Positions 35,431 to 44,661 of a stretch of 64,000 nt of DNA are shown here, one piece after another. The notes under the pieces are model-generated. The model was not told the DNA's origin. It ran no database searches and saw only the letters and a list, made by a program, of their open reading frames with translations. The stretch comes from Rhodopseudomonas sp. (GTDB lineage Bacteria; Pseudomonadota; Alphaproteobacteria; Rhizobiales; Xanthobacteraceae). Position 1 is the first letter of the stretch. Each line of letters begins with the position of its first letter. Made by a program: the position numbers and the translations under genes. Location of the stretch: assembly GCA_016124795.1 (NCBI GenBank), contig WGNB01000001.1, positions 124,001-188,000 on the forward strand. The letters are read 5' to 3'.

Positions 35431-36399
35431 TTACATCAGCGCATTTGGCGGTTTGCCGCGCGTCGTCCCCGGAGCGGGCGCCGGCTCGGCTTCATCGACA
35501 TCGTCCTGATCGATCGGGCGACCTTCGCCGGCCAGCAACCGGCGCACGCAATCGGCCGCTGCCTGGCCTTTCAGACTGCGGCCCCACATTTCCTTGATGG
35601 CGTTCTCATGGAAAGCCAGCGCATCCGGCGCCGAGGTGATCATCGCGACACCGACGCGCACGTTGGGTTCGCCTCCGAGCCGGAACGGACTCAAGACCAG
35701 AATGTTGCGATCCGGCTGACGGAAAATCTGGAAGCCGGTATGCGGCAGGGTGTCGGTGACAATGCCGATCTGGACGCCCATCGGCGGATCTTCGACCAGC
35801 GTCATGAAGTGCTCGATTTCGGCGCGCGCCAGCGCCTTGCGCTTGACCAGAAGATCTTGTGGCAGTCCGTCGCGCCCGATCAGGCCGTGATGGAGAAATC
35901 GTTCGATTTCCAGCGCCGACATCAGGTTGACGATGGTTGGCCGGCGGCGACGATAGATCTCCTTGCGTTCGCGCAGGATCGCCATGATCTTTGGAATGTC
36001 GCTCAGTGCTTTGGCGCGGTTGGCGACGTTCTTGGTGACGTTTTCGGTCAGCACTTCTTCCAGGGTCGTGTCGAAGTGATCGGATGCGAGCAGGAACGAG
36101 ATCGGCCCCGACAGCACCATGATGTGCTCGGAGGTTTCTTCGATCTGCCGCATGCGTTCGAAATAGGTCACCGCCGACGGGATATACTCAATGCCGACCC
36201 CGAGCAGCGAAGGGATCGAGACACCCAGCAGCTCGGCGAGCCGTTCCAGCGTTTCGATCTTGGCAAGCTCGCCCTTTTCGAAGCGGTACAGCGCGGTACG
36301 GGAAATGCCGAGTTGCTTGGCGATTTCGTCAGCGCTCAGGCCGGAGCCGAGGCGATAGGCTTTCAGGCGATTGCCGATTTCGTCGTAACGAAATGCCAT
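35431..36399 (-). CDS. XRE-family regulator with a large C-terminal sensory domain
   Basis: 322 aa from the ATG at 36399, which has GGAG 7 bases upstream (the frame extends two codons to a TTG). Residues ~6-65 form a Cro/CI helix-turn-helix (LSADEIAKQLGISRTALYRFEKGELAKIETLERL). The remaining ~230 residues match no domain I recognise; they contain FLHHGLIGRDGLPQDLLVKR and VQIGIVTDTLPHTGFQIF and could sense a metabolite. The gene sits between a quinone oxidoreductase and a molybdenum hydroxylase and is a candidate controller of the surrounding catabolic genes. Confidence 0.8.
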   Translation of the reverse strand: MAFRYDEIGNRLKAYRLGSGLSADEIAKQLGISRTALYRFEKGELAKIETLERLAELLGVSIPSLLGVGIEYIPSAVTYFERMRQIEETSEHIMVLSGPISFLLASDHFDTTLEEVLTENVTKNVANRAKALSDIPKIMAILRERKEIYRRRRPTIVNLMSALEIERFLHHGLIGRDGLPQDLLVKRKALARAEIEHFMTLVEDPPMGVQIGIVTDTLPHTGFQIFRQPDRNILVLSPFRLGGEPNVRVGVAMITSAPDALAFHENAIKEMWGRSLKGQAAADCVRRLLAGEGRPIDQDDVDEAEPAPAPGTTRGKPPNALM

Positions 36400-36423
36400 G
36401 GTCAAGCTCCGGGCTCGGTGTGC

Positions 36424-37416
36424 TCAGGATTTAGGGACAAGCACGATCCGGCCGCGGATACGTCGGTCCTCGATATCCTGTAGCGCTTTCGCGAAGTCTT
36501 CCAAAGGATAGACGAGAGTCGGGCTGGGCACGAGCTTGCCGGTCTCATACCAGTCAAAGATTTCATGCATGCATTCGGCCATCAGGTCCGGGGTGCGTTT
36601 GCGATAGTCGCTGATTTGCAGACCGCTGACCTCGATGTTCTTTAATAGGAGATAATTGGCCTTTATGGTCGGGATCCGCCCGGCGGCAAAGCCGATCACC
36701 ACCAGGCGGCCGCGCCAGGCCAGTGCCCGTAAAGCGGCGTCAAAAGGATCGCCGCCGACCGGATCGATGACCACGTCGACACCCTTGCCGTCGTTAAGCG
36801 CGTAGATTTGCTCGCGCAGGCTGTCACGCAGATTGTCACGGCCCAGATCGACGATTGTGTCGGCCCCGGCGTCGAGCGCCAACTGCGCCTTGTCGAGATT
36901 GGAGACGGCGGCGAACACTTTCGCGCCCATGGCCTTGGCCAGTTGCACGGCGGCGAGCCCGATGCCGCCGGTGCTGCCAAGCACCAGCACGGTCTCGCCC
37001 GCGCGCAGGCGCGCCCGTTCGCGCAGGGCAAACCATGAGGTGTCGTAAACCAGGGCCATGCCGGCGGCGTCGACGAAGCTCATCGCGGCGGGCAGTTTGA
37101 AGCATTGCGAGGCCGCGACCTTGACCTTCTCGGCGTAACCGCCCTGTTCGGCGAGCGTCAGGACGCGGTCGCCGACTTGAAGGCCGGTTACGTCCGGGCC
37201 GACAGCGCTGACGGTGCCCGCCGGCAATTTGCCCGGCGCGAAAGGCCGCTCCGGCAAAAACTGGTATTTACCGGTGACGACGAGGATGTCGACGAAATTG
37301 GCCGCAACCGCTTCGACCGTGACCACGACCTCGCCGGGGCCCGGCGTCGGGTCGGGCAGGTCCCCCATCTGGTGGCTGGCAATGGGCCCGAATTCCTTGA
37401 CGACCGCTGCGCGCAT
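36424..37416 (-). CDS. NADPH:quinone oxidoreductase-type medium-chain reductase
   Basis: 330-aa zinc-free MDR superfamily enzyme. The N-terminal GroES-like domain (MRAAVVKEFGPIASHQMGDLPDPTPGPGEVVV) is followed by a Rossmann domain with LVLGSTGGIGLAAVQLAKAMGA. AGGAG is 5 bases before the ATG. It could reduce a quinone or an enoyl/enone intermediate. It heads the minus-strand set MDR-XRE-molybdenum hydroxylase, divergent from coxMSL. Confidence 0.88.
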   Translation of the reverse strand: MRAAVVKEFGPIASHQMGDLPDPTPGPGEVVVTVEAVAANFVDILVVTGKYQFLPERPFAPGKLPAGTVSAVGPDVTGLQVGDRVLTLAEQGGYAEKVKVAASQCFKLPAAMSFVDAAGMALVYDTSWFALRERARLRAGETVLVLGSTGGIGLAAVQLAKAMGAKVFAAVSNLDKAQLALDAGADTIVDLGRDNLRDSLREQIYALNDGKGVDVVIDPVGGDPFDAALRALAWRGRLVVIGFAAGRIPTIKANYLLLKNIEVSGLQISDYRKRTPDLMAECMHEIFDWYETGKLVPSPTLVYPLEDFAKALQDIEDRRIRGRIVLVPKS

Positions 37417-37560
37417 TCCGGCTCCTGTTGTGACGATAATCGGTGCTGGAGCTTGCCCAGGACCGCTCGGCTACTATCCCGTTTTTAGAACACGAGCTTA
37501 GCCGGTGCAATACGATTGACCATCGGCCGGGCTGAATTGGCGCGATCTTGCCGTCGCAAA

Positions 37561-37624
37561 GGGTGTTTATGCGGTACAATTTTGCGTGCAAATTGCCTCA
37601 GCCGGCTGTACCATTTAGTTTACA
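37561..37624. promoter_or_regulatory. Operator-like motifs between the MDR/XRE operon and coxMSL
   Basis: TGTACCATTTAGTTTACA (37607-37624) fits TGTA-N10-TACA with the CC of the shared motif. A GGTACA half (37573-37578) faces it 34 bases away. The 283-base gap (37417-37699) also has AT-rich sequence around 37570-37625 and no coding frame; it must hold both divergent promoters. Confidence 0.5.
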
Positions 37625-37699
37625 ATGGTGCTGCGTCGTTAGCCCGAAGCGCTGTCGCGGGGCTTGGCGGCGGCGCTCCCGTGCTTGAATGTTGGTTTC

Positions 37700-38557
37700 A
37701 TGAAGCCCGCCCGATTTAGTTATCACCTGCCTGCCACGGTCGACGAAGCGGTCGCCTTGCTCGCGAAACTGGCGCCCGACGATGGCCGCATCATCGCTGG
37801 CGGCCAGAGTCTGGTGCCGACCATGGCGTTCCGGATGGCGCAGCCGCCGCATCTGATCGACATCAACGGTATCGCCGAGCTCAATCGTATCGACGTCGAG
37901 GGCGATATTGTCCGTATCGGCGCCGGCGTCCGTCATGCCGCGTTCGAGGCGGCTGGCGCCGTGCCGGGGGTGACCGGCGTCTGGCTCGGCCAGGTGGTCC
38001 GGCATATCGCGCATTACCCGATCCGCACGCGCGGGACCTTCTGCGGCAGCGTGGCTAATGCCGATCCGGCGTCGGAATGGTGCTGCGTGGTTGCCGCGCT
38101 CGACGGACGGGTGGTGGCCGAGAGCGCCAGCGGCACCCGGCGTATCGCGGCGGCCGATTATTTTGAAGGGGTCATGGCGACCAGCCGGCGTGACGATGAA
38201 TTGGTGACGGCGGTCGAACTGCCGCTGCTGCCGGACGGCACGCGCTGCGGCTTCGCCGAATTCAGCCGGCGGCCGGGCGATTTTGCCATCGCCATGGCGA
38301 TGACGGCTTACCGGCTGGTGGACGATCTTATTGTCGAAGCCCGGATCGCGATCGGTGGCGCGGAGCCGTTTCCGCGCCGGATCGCCGAAGCCGAAGCCGC
38401 GCTCAACGGACAGCCCCCGACGGCGGCGGTGTTTGCCGAGGTCGCGGCCATCGCCGCTGCCGCCGTCGATCCGATGGAAGACAGCAACAACACGGCCGAT
38501 TACCGACGCAGTCTGGTGCGTGCCATGACCTTGCGGGCGCTGGAGGCGGCGGCATGA
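37700..38557 (+). CDS. Molybdenum hydroxylase FAD-binding (medium) subunit, CoxM-like
   Basis: 285 aa from the ATG at 37700 (MKPARFSYHLPATVDEAV); an upstream in-frame ATG at 37664 is less likely. FAD-contacting motifs AGGQSLVP (~40s) and TRGTFCGSVANADPASE (~110-126) are present, then the CO dehydrogenase flavoprotein C-terminal domain. It starts coxM-S-L, whose stops and starts overlap (ATGA, GTGA), indicating one tightly coupled operon. Confidence 0.93.
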   Translation: MKPARFSYHLPATVDEAVALLAKLAPDDGRIIAGGQSLVPTMAFRMAQPPHLIDINGIAELNRIDVEGDIVRIGAGVRHAAFEAAGAVPGVTGVWLGQVVRHIAHYPIRTRGTFCGSVANADPASEWCCVVAALDGRVVAESASGTRRIAAADYFEGVMATSRRDDELVTAVELPLLPDGTRCGFAEFSRRPGDFAIAMAMTAYRLVDDLIVEARIAIGGAEPFPRRIAEAEAALNGQPPTAAVFAEVAAIAAAAVDPMEDSNNTADYRRSLVRAMTLRALEAAA

Positions 38558-39060
38558 GCGATATCAAAAGCATGGATGCGGCGGAGAAGGTGGAGATCGC
38601 GCTCGACATTAATGGCCGCGTCCATCGGGTTCGTGTCGAGCCGCGCAAGACGCTTGTCGATGTGATCCGCGACGATTGCGGGCAGACCGGCACCCATATC
38701 GGTTGCGAGCACGGCGTATGCGGCGCCTGCACCGTATTGCTCGATGGCGAGCCGGTGCGTTCCTGTTTGATGTTTGCTGTCCAGGTTCAGGGCCGCAAGA
38801 TCCGCACCGTTGAAGGGCTTCAGCGTGGCGATGACCTGCACCCGATGCAGCAGGCCTTCATGGACCATCACGCTTTGCAGTGTGGATTTTGCACGCCGGG
38901 CTTTCTGATGCTGGCGGTCGGCGTGTTGGAAAAACGGCCGGACATATCCGACGAGGAAATGCTCGAGGTGCTGTCGTCCAATCTGTGCCGTTGCACCGGC
39001 TATCAGAACATCATCAAGGCGGTGCGGGCAGCCGCCAATGCGATGAGGACGGCCGGGTGA
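38554..39060 (+). CDS. Molybdenum hydroxylase [2Fe-2S] (small) subunit, CoxS-like
   Basis: 168 aa. Plant-type cluster ligands are Cys51, Cys56, Cys59 and Cys71 (CEHGVCGACTVLLDG). The second, C-terminal cluster has Cys110, Cys113, Cys145 and Cys147 (CGFCTPG, LCRCTGY). It overlaps coxM by 4 bases. It transfers electrons from the Moco site to FAD. Confidence 0.96.
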   Translation: MSDIKSMDAAEKVEIALDINGRVHRVRVEPRKTLVDVIRDDCGQTGTHIGCEHGVCGACTVLLDGEPVRSCLMFAVQVQGRKIRTVEGLQRGDDLHPMQQAFMDHHALQCGFCTPGFLMLAVGVLEKRPDISDEEMLEVLSSNLCRCTGYQNIIKAVRAAANAMRTAG

Positions 39061-41381
39061 GCAAACCAGCAGAGCGCTGGATCGGCGCTTCGGTGCCGCG
39101 TCTTGAGGACCTGCCTCTGGTGACCGGCCGCGGACGCTTTGCCGGCGATGTCGATTTTCCGCATCAATTGCATATGCGAATTGTGCGGTCATCGCTCGCG
39201 CACGGCCGGCTGATTTCGGTCGATACGGCGGCGGCGCGGGCGATGGACGGTGTGGTGGCGGTCTGGACCGCTGCCGATATCGCCGATTTGCCGCCGATCG
39301 AGTTTCGCGAAGGACCGATTGAAAAGCTGGCGCCCTATCGGCAGCTTGTGCTTGCCGCCGAGCGGGTGCGCTATGTCGGCGATCCGGTCGCCGCGGTCTT
39401 TGCCGAAGACCCGTATATTGCCGAAGACGCGGCCGAATGCGTTGTCGTCGAAATCGAAGAACTGGAGCCGGTGCTTGATGCGGCGGCAACGCCTGTCGAA
39501 TATCGGCCCGGCCTCGACACCGAATCGACGATTTGCCGGCAAGGTTATGGCGATGTCGACGCCATATTCGCCGATGCCGCCACTGTCGTGGAAATCGATG
39601 TGTCGATCGGCCGTCATTCCGGCGTGCCGCTGGAAACACGCGGTGCGATTGGCCGTTATGATGCGGCCCGCGATGTGCTGGAATTGCATGGCGCCGCCAA
39701 GGTGCCGCACCGGAATCGCGAGTCGCTGGCGCGGATGTTGGGCCGGAGCACCGCCGGCGTTCATTTATATGAAGGCCACGTCGGCGGCGGCTTCGGCATT
39801 CGCGGCGAAATTTATCCGGAAGACGTTCTGGTGCTGGTGGCGGCGATGCGGCTCGGTCGGCCGGTCAAATGGCTGGAAGATCGTCGCGAGCATATGATCG
39901 CGGCCAATCAGTCGCGCCAGCAGCGGCATCGTATCCGCGCCGCCGTCGATGGCGAGGGCCGGGTGCTGGCGATCGACGACGACTTCTTCCACGATCAGGG
40001 TGCTTATCTGCGCACGCACGGTTCGCGCGTCGTCGACACGACATGCGGCATTCTGCCCGGGCCTTACCGTTTGCCGCATTACCGGGTGAACGGTCATGTC
40101 CGCATGACCAACAAGACGCCCTGCGCGACCTATCGATCGCCGGGGCGTTTTGAAAGCAATTTTGCCCGCGAACGGCTGATGGATGCGGTTGCCGAGCGGC
40201 TTGGTCTGTCGCGGGTCGAGGTACGTCGCCGCAATCTGATCGCGCCACGTGAAATGCCGTTTGAAAGACCGCTGGTCGCGCTCGGCGACGATGTTGTCTA
40301 CGATTCCGGCCGCTATGAAGCGCTGCTTGACAAGGCTCTGGCGCATATTGGCTGGGATGCTCTTGAGCGCGACGTCGTTTCGCGCCGCGCCGCCGGCGAA
40401 TATTTTGGCCTCGGGCTTGCGATCTACGTCGAGAAAAGCGGTCTGGGGCCGACCGACGGCGCGCGTGTCAATATCCACACCAGTGGTGAAATCGAGGTCA
40501 TTACCGGCGGCGCATCGGTCGGTCAGGGCTTTGAAACCGTCATCGCGCAGGTGTGCGCCGAGGTCTTGGGCAGCGATTATCGTCAGGTCCGCGTCATTCA
40601 TGGCCGTACCGATCGTATTGAATACGGCATCGGTGCACACGCCACCCGCGCCACGGTGATGACGGCGAATGCAGCAGCGGTTGCCGCGAACAAGGTTCGC
40701 GCCAAGGCACTCGATATGGCCGCGCAATTGCTGCAAGCCGATGCCGCCGATCTCGACATTGCTGACGGCCGGGTCGTGCGCAAAGGCGAAGGCGAGGGGG
40801 CGTCCATTGGGCTCGGCGAACTGGCGCATCACCTGCGGCCAACGTCGCCGACGCGTGGCGATCGCGACCCGGGGCTAACGGCGGAAGGCTGGTTCAACAC
40901 CAGCCATATGACTTATCCCTATGGCGTGCAGATTGCCGTTGCCGCGATTGACAAGGACACCGGCGCGGTGCGCATTGAAAAGCTGCTGATTGCCTACGAT
41001 ATCGGCCGGGCGATCAATCCGATGCTGGTCGAAGGCCAGTTGGTCGGCGGTTTCGCGCAGGGCCTTGGCGGCAGTCTGCTCGAGGAGTTTCGTTACGACG
41101 AGCGCGGTCAGCCGCTATCGGTGACCTTCGCCGACTATCTGTTGCCGACTGCCCATGACGTGCCGAACGTGGATGTAATGTTGACCGAGGATGCGCCGAG
41201 TGGCGTCAATCCACTTGGCATCAAGGGCGCGGGTGAGGGCGGCATTGCCGCGGCCGGCGCGGTGATTGCCTCGGCCATCGACGATGCCCTTGGTTCCGCC
41301 GGTACGATCACCCGGTTGCCGATCACGCCGCAATATCTCAAGGCGACGATCGACGCCGCGCGGGCCGCCGTTCGGGTCTAA
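39057..41381 (+). CDS. Molybdenum hydroxylase Moco-binding (large) subunit, CoxL-like form II
   Basis: 774 aa starting at a GTG overlapping the coxS stop; the open frame runs further upstream but inside coxS. The N-terminal domain (VPRLEDLPLVTGRGRFAGDVDFP) precedes the Moco domain (GGGFGIRGEIYPED). The active loop is ATYRSPGRFE rather than AYxCSFR, so it is not an aerobic CO dehydrogenase, and the catalytic Glu is Glu727 (KGAGEGG). It likely hydroxylates an aromatic, heterocyclic or aldehyde substrate using water oxygen. Confidence 0.92.
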   Translation: MSKPAERWIGASVPRLEDLPLVTGRGRFAGDVDFPHQLHMRIVRSSLAHGRLISVDTAAARAMDGVVAVWTAADIADLPPIEFREGPIEKLAPYRQLVLAAERVRYVGDPVAAVFAEDPYIAEDAAECVVVEIEELEPVLDAAATPVEYRPGLDTESTICRQGYGDVDAIFADAATVVEIDVSIGRHSGVPLETRGAIGRYDAARDVLELHGAAKVPHRNRESLARMLGRSTAGVHLYEGHVGGGFGIRGEIYPEDVLVLVAAMRLGRPVKWLEDRREHMIAANQSRQQRHRIRAAVDGEGRVLAIDDDFFHDQGAYLRTHGSRVVDTTCGILPGPYRLPHYRVNGHVRMTNKTPCATYRSPGRFESNFARERLMDAVAERLGLSRVEVRRRNLIAPREMPFERPLVALGDDVVYDSGRYEALLDKALAHIGWDALERDVVSRRAAGEYFGLGLAIYVEKSGLGPTDGARVNIHTSGEIEVITGGASVGQGFETVIAQVCAEVLGSDYRQVRVIHGRTDRIEYGIGAHATRATVMTANAAAVAANKVRAKALDMAAQLLQADAADLDIADGRVVRKGEGEGASIGLGELAHHLRPTSPTRGDRDPGLTAEGWFNTSHMTYPYGVQIAVAAIDKDTGAVRIEKLLIAYDIGRAINPMLVEGQLVGGFAQGLGGSLLEEFRYDERGQPLSVTFADYLLPTAHDVPNVDVMLTEDAPSGVNPLGIKGAGEGGIAAAGAVIASAIDDALGSAGTITRLPITPQYLKATIDAARAAVRV

Positions 41382-41699
41382 CCAGAGCCTCGGTCTTCGT
41401 CGCCGCTGGCGGCAGGGGGCTGTGTTGATGGCTCGCTGGTTCCAAAACATCCCGGTTAGAGGGTAGCGCGGCGGGGCCGCGCCTGCTTCGATTATGAGCA
41501 AGCCTGTTCATTGGGCGAAAATCGCCCGACCGACTGTCCCATTTTTTGAAATAGTCCTTGATTTGTTGCAAAACCCCTGTTGAACTTACCGGCACACAAG
41601 TTTCGTGGTGCACTTGTGCAAGTGGGGTTGTGAAAGTCTGGACTTTTACCACCGCGCGAAGCTGGAATGTTCACAACCACGGACCAGGGGGAGTTTCCA
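41382..41699. other. 318-base intergenic region before the TRAP importer
   Basis: No credible coding frame. It contains a loose copy of the shared motif (TGTCCCATTTTTTGAAAT, 41535-41552) and an inverted repeat CACAAGT-N10-ACTTGTG (41595-41618) about 82-105 bases before the binding-protein start. These are probably regulatory sites for TRAP transporter transcription. GGGGGAG precedes the ATG at 41700. Confidence 0.5.
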
Positions 41700-42683
41700 A
41701 TGCGCCGACTTATCGCAACGACAGCCGCCATTCTGCTGACCTCGTTCGGGGTCGCGCAAGCCAAGCCCTATAATCTCACCGTCTGTGGCGCGAGCCCGGG
41801 CGGCCTGTGGTCGCTGGTCGGCTCCGGCCTCGACGCGACGATGAAGGCGGCCTATCCCGGTTCGACCATTACCTATCAGACCTCGAGCGGCGGCCTTGCC
41901 AACGTGCTTCAGGTCAAGAGCGGCAAGTGCGAACTCGGCATTGCCAATGACGGCGATCTGATTTTCGCGGTTGGCGGCAAGCCGCCGTTCAAAAGCCCGG
42001 TGACGGGGCTGAAGGCCATTGCCGTGCTTTATGACTGGGCGCCGGTGATGTGGATCGCGCGCCGCGATTTCGTTGAAAAATACGACATTCACGATCTCGG
42101 CGACATCGCCAAGAAGAAGATTCCGGTGCGGCTCGCCTTTAACCGGCGCGGCCTGCTGACCTCGGCGATGACCGATGCGACTTTGAAGGCGCTCGGTATC
42201 ACCGCCAAGGATATCGAATCCTGGGGCGGCTCGATCCAGTATCAGGCGTCCAACGAGCAGGCGCAGTTGATGGAGAACGGCCGCATCGATCTCCTCGCCA
42301 ATACCTTGTTCGAAGGCCATCGTTCGATCGCGGAAATGGCGCAGGCCGTCAATCTCGCCATGGTCGACGTGCCGCAGCGCGCCATCGATCCGGTGGTCAA
42401 GGAATTCGGCCTCAAGCCCTGGACGATCAAGGCCGGCACCCATCCGTGGCAGAAGATCGATGCCCACACGGTGACGACGAGCATCATTCTCTTTGTCGAC
42501 GAGAAGACCGACGAACAGACCGCTTACGACATCACCAAGGCGATGATCCAGCATCCGGACAAGATGGCGGCGGTGTCGGCGGCGATGAAGCGCTTCCAGC
42601 CCAAGGTGATGATCGATCAGTCGGCCGCGCCTTTCGCCGCCGGTGCGATCAAGGCTTACAAAGAAGCCGGTTTGATGAAGTAG
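41700..42683 (+). CDS. TAXI-family TRAP transporter solute-binding protein
   Basis: Periplasmic receptor, 327 aa, with a signal peptide ending AQA-KP (~residue 21). The mature N-terminus KPYNLTVCGASPGGLWSLVGSGLDATMK matches the TAXI (TRAP-associated extracytoplasmic immunogenic) fold. GGGGGAG is 7 bases upstream of the ATG at 41700. It precedes the fused membrane subunit. TAXI ligands are often small carboxylates; an aromatic acid is plausible here. Confidence 0.88.
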   Translation: MRRLIATTAAILLTSFGVAQAKPYNLTVCGASPGGLWSLVGSGLDATMKAAYPGSTITYQTSSGGLANVLQVKSGKCELGIANDGDLIFAVGGKPPFKSPVTGLKAIAVLYDWAPVMWIARRDFVEKYDIHDLGDIAKKKIPVRLAFNRRGLLTSAMTDATLKALGITAKDIESWGGSIQYQASNEQAQLMENGRIDLLANTLFEGHRSIAEMAQAVNLAMVDVPQRAIDPVVKEFGLKPWTIKAGTHPWQKIDAHTVTTSIILFVDEKTDEQTAYDITKAMIQHPDKMAAVSAAMKRFQPKVMIDQSAAPFAAGAIKAYKEAGLMK

Positions 42684-42729
42684 TCGCAGGCGTTTCGTCC
42701 GTAATCGATCCCGTTCGAGGCAAAAATTC

Positions 42730-44637
42730 GTGGGTATTCTCGCTTCTCTAGTCTCGACGGGTGTCAGGCGCTATCCGCGTGGCCCGATCGGCCACGCGCT
42801 TAGCGCTTTCGCTTTTGTTATCGCCGTCTATACGATCTGGGCGGCGGCCTTTTCGACCTGGGATCTGGTTGCTCGCACCATCGTGTTTCTCTGCATGATG
42901 TTGGTGCTGGTTTTCCCGCTGGTCGGTTACAGCGAAAGGGCGCATCCGGATCGGCCGTCCATTCTCGACTGGATATTGTCGGCCTCGGCCTTCGCGTCGT
43001 TGCTGTTCTTTCTGCACGAAGTCGATGCGATCGCGGTCCGCATTTCCTTGTTCGACCCGCTGCCGCTCAGCTACTGGGTCTTCGGCACTTTGATTCTGTT
43101 GCTGTCGCTTGAAGCGGCACGCCGCACCGTCGGCATGGGGCTCACCGTGCTGGTGATCCTGCTGATGGTTTATAACCTGTTCGGCCATCTGCTGACCGGT
43201 CCGCTAAAGCACGGGCTGATCACGCCGGACCATATGCTCGATATCATGGTGTTCACCACCGATGGTCTGTTCGGGGTGCCGATCCAGGTGACGGCGAGCT
43301 ACGCCTTTTTGTTCGTGCTGTTTGGTGTTTTGCTGGAGCGTGCCGGAGGCGGCGATTTCTTTTTCGGTATTGCCGCGGTGATTTCCGGCCGCCGCGTCGG
43401 CGGCCCGGCGAAAGTCGCCGTGTTCTCGTCGGCTTTGTTCGGCATGTTGTCCGGCAGCCCGACGTCGGACGTGATGACGACCGGCTCGGTGACGATCCCG
43501 ATCATGAAGCGGCTCGGCTATCCGGCGGTGCTCGCTTCGGCCGTCGAGGTCGCGGCGTCGACCGGTGGCAGCATTCTGCCGCCGGTGATGGGCTCGGCCG
43601 TCTTCATCATGGTCGAGTTCACCGGCATCTCCTATGTCGCAATCGCGATCGCGAGCCTCATTCCGGCGCTGCTCTATTATCTCGGCGTCTATACCCAGGT
43701 TCACCTGCGCTCGCGCAAGCTCGGCCTGCAACGGCTGCCGGAAGACCAGATCCCAAAACTGTCGACGACGATGAAATCGGGCGGCGCTTTCATTGTGCCA
43801 TTGGTGACCTTGGTGACCGCGCTGGCGGTGGGCTATACGCCGACGATGGTCGCGCTGTTCGGCGCGGTGTCAGTGGTGGTCGTCTGGGTGCTGCGTTGGC
43901 GCACCTTCTCGCCGCTCAAGCTCTATAACGCGATCGCGCAGACCACCTTCAACATGGTCGCGGTGACCGGCGCCTGCGCCGCCGCCGGCATGGTGATCGG
44001 CGGCATTACCATGACCGGTCTGGCCGGCAAGGTATCGGAGCTGTTGGTGCTGGCCGGCGGCTCGAGCCTTGCCATTACGCTGATCATCGCGGCGGCGCTC
44101 ACGCTGTTCCTCGGCATGGGCATGCCGACGCCGGCTGCCTACGCGCTGGCCGCTGCGTTGCTCGCGCCGACTTTGATCAAGGTGTTCGGCCTGCCGCCGC
44201 TGCAATCGCATCTGTTTCTGTTGTATTTCGCGGTTCTGTCGGCGATGACGCCACCGGTGGCGGTCGCAGCTTATGCGGCGGCGGCCATCGCGCATGACAA
44301 CCCGATGAAGATCGCGATTGCCGCGTGCCGTTTTGCGATGGCCGCGTTCGTCCTGCCGTTCGCCTTCATCTACGATCCGGCCATTCTGCTCAAGGGCAGC
44401 GTTCTCGATATCGTGACGTCGGCGATCACGGTGGCGCTCGCGGTGGTGTTGCTGTCGGTGGCGGCAGAAGGCTACTTCCGGTCGGCGATGCCGTGGTGGA
44501 GCCGTCTGATCTGCGTCGCGGCGGCGTTCTGCTATCTCATCCCGACGCCGGCCAGCCTGATTTACGGCTCTGTTGTCACCGCGATTGCGCTTTTGCCGCT
44601 CAAGCCGTGGCGAAGTGCGGCGACGCCGGCCGTTTAG
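42730..44637 (+). CDS. TRAP transporter fused 4TM/12TM permease
   Basis: 635-aa fused DctQM-type protein. An N-terminal small-subunit-like region (~residues 20-115) precedes the DctM-like domain with multiple helices and motifs such as FGMLSGSPTSDVMTTGSVTIP and FLGMGMPTPAAYALAAAL. Fused permeases are usual for TAXI systems. It starts at GTG 42730, 46 bases after the receptor. It is a secondary, ion-driven importer. Confidence 0.92.
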   Translation: MGILASLVSTGVRRYPRGPIGHALSAFAFVIAVYTIWAAAFSTWDLVARTIVFLCMMLVLVFPLVGYSERAHPDRPSILDWILSASAFASLLFFLHEVDAIAVRISLFDPLPLSYWVFGTLILLLSLEAARRTVGMGLTVLVILLMVYNLFGHLLTGPLKHGLITPDHMLDIMVFTTDGLFGVPIQVTASYAFLFVLFGVLLERAGGGDFFFGIAAVISGRRVGGPAKVAVFSSALFGMLSGSPTSDVMTTGSVTIPIMKRLGYPAVLASAVEVAASTGGSILPPVMGSAVFIMVEFTGISYVAIAIASLIPALLYYLGVYTQVHLRSRKLGLQRLPEDQIPKLSTTMKSGGAFIVPLVTLVTALAVGYTPTMVALFGAVSVVVVWVLRWRTFSPLKLYNAIAQTTFNMVAVTGACAAAGMVIGGITMTGLAGKVSELLVLAGGSSLAITLIIAAALTLFLGMGMPTPAAYALAAALLAPTLIKVFGLPPLQSHLFLLYFAVLSAMTPPVAVAAYAAAAIAHDNPMKIAIAACRFAMAAFVLPFAFIYDPAILLKGSVLDIVTSAITVALAVVLLSVAAEGYFRSAMPWWSRLICVAAAFCYLIPTPASLIYGSVVTAIALLPLKPWRSAATPAV

Positions 44638-44661
44638 TCGGGGCTTTCGAAAAGCTTTCCG

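Noticed and set aside
33069-41381. Aerobic CO dehydrogenase
   Set aside because: Neither large subunit has the AYxCSFR active-site loop with the Mo-Cu cysteine of true CoxL.
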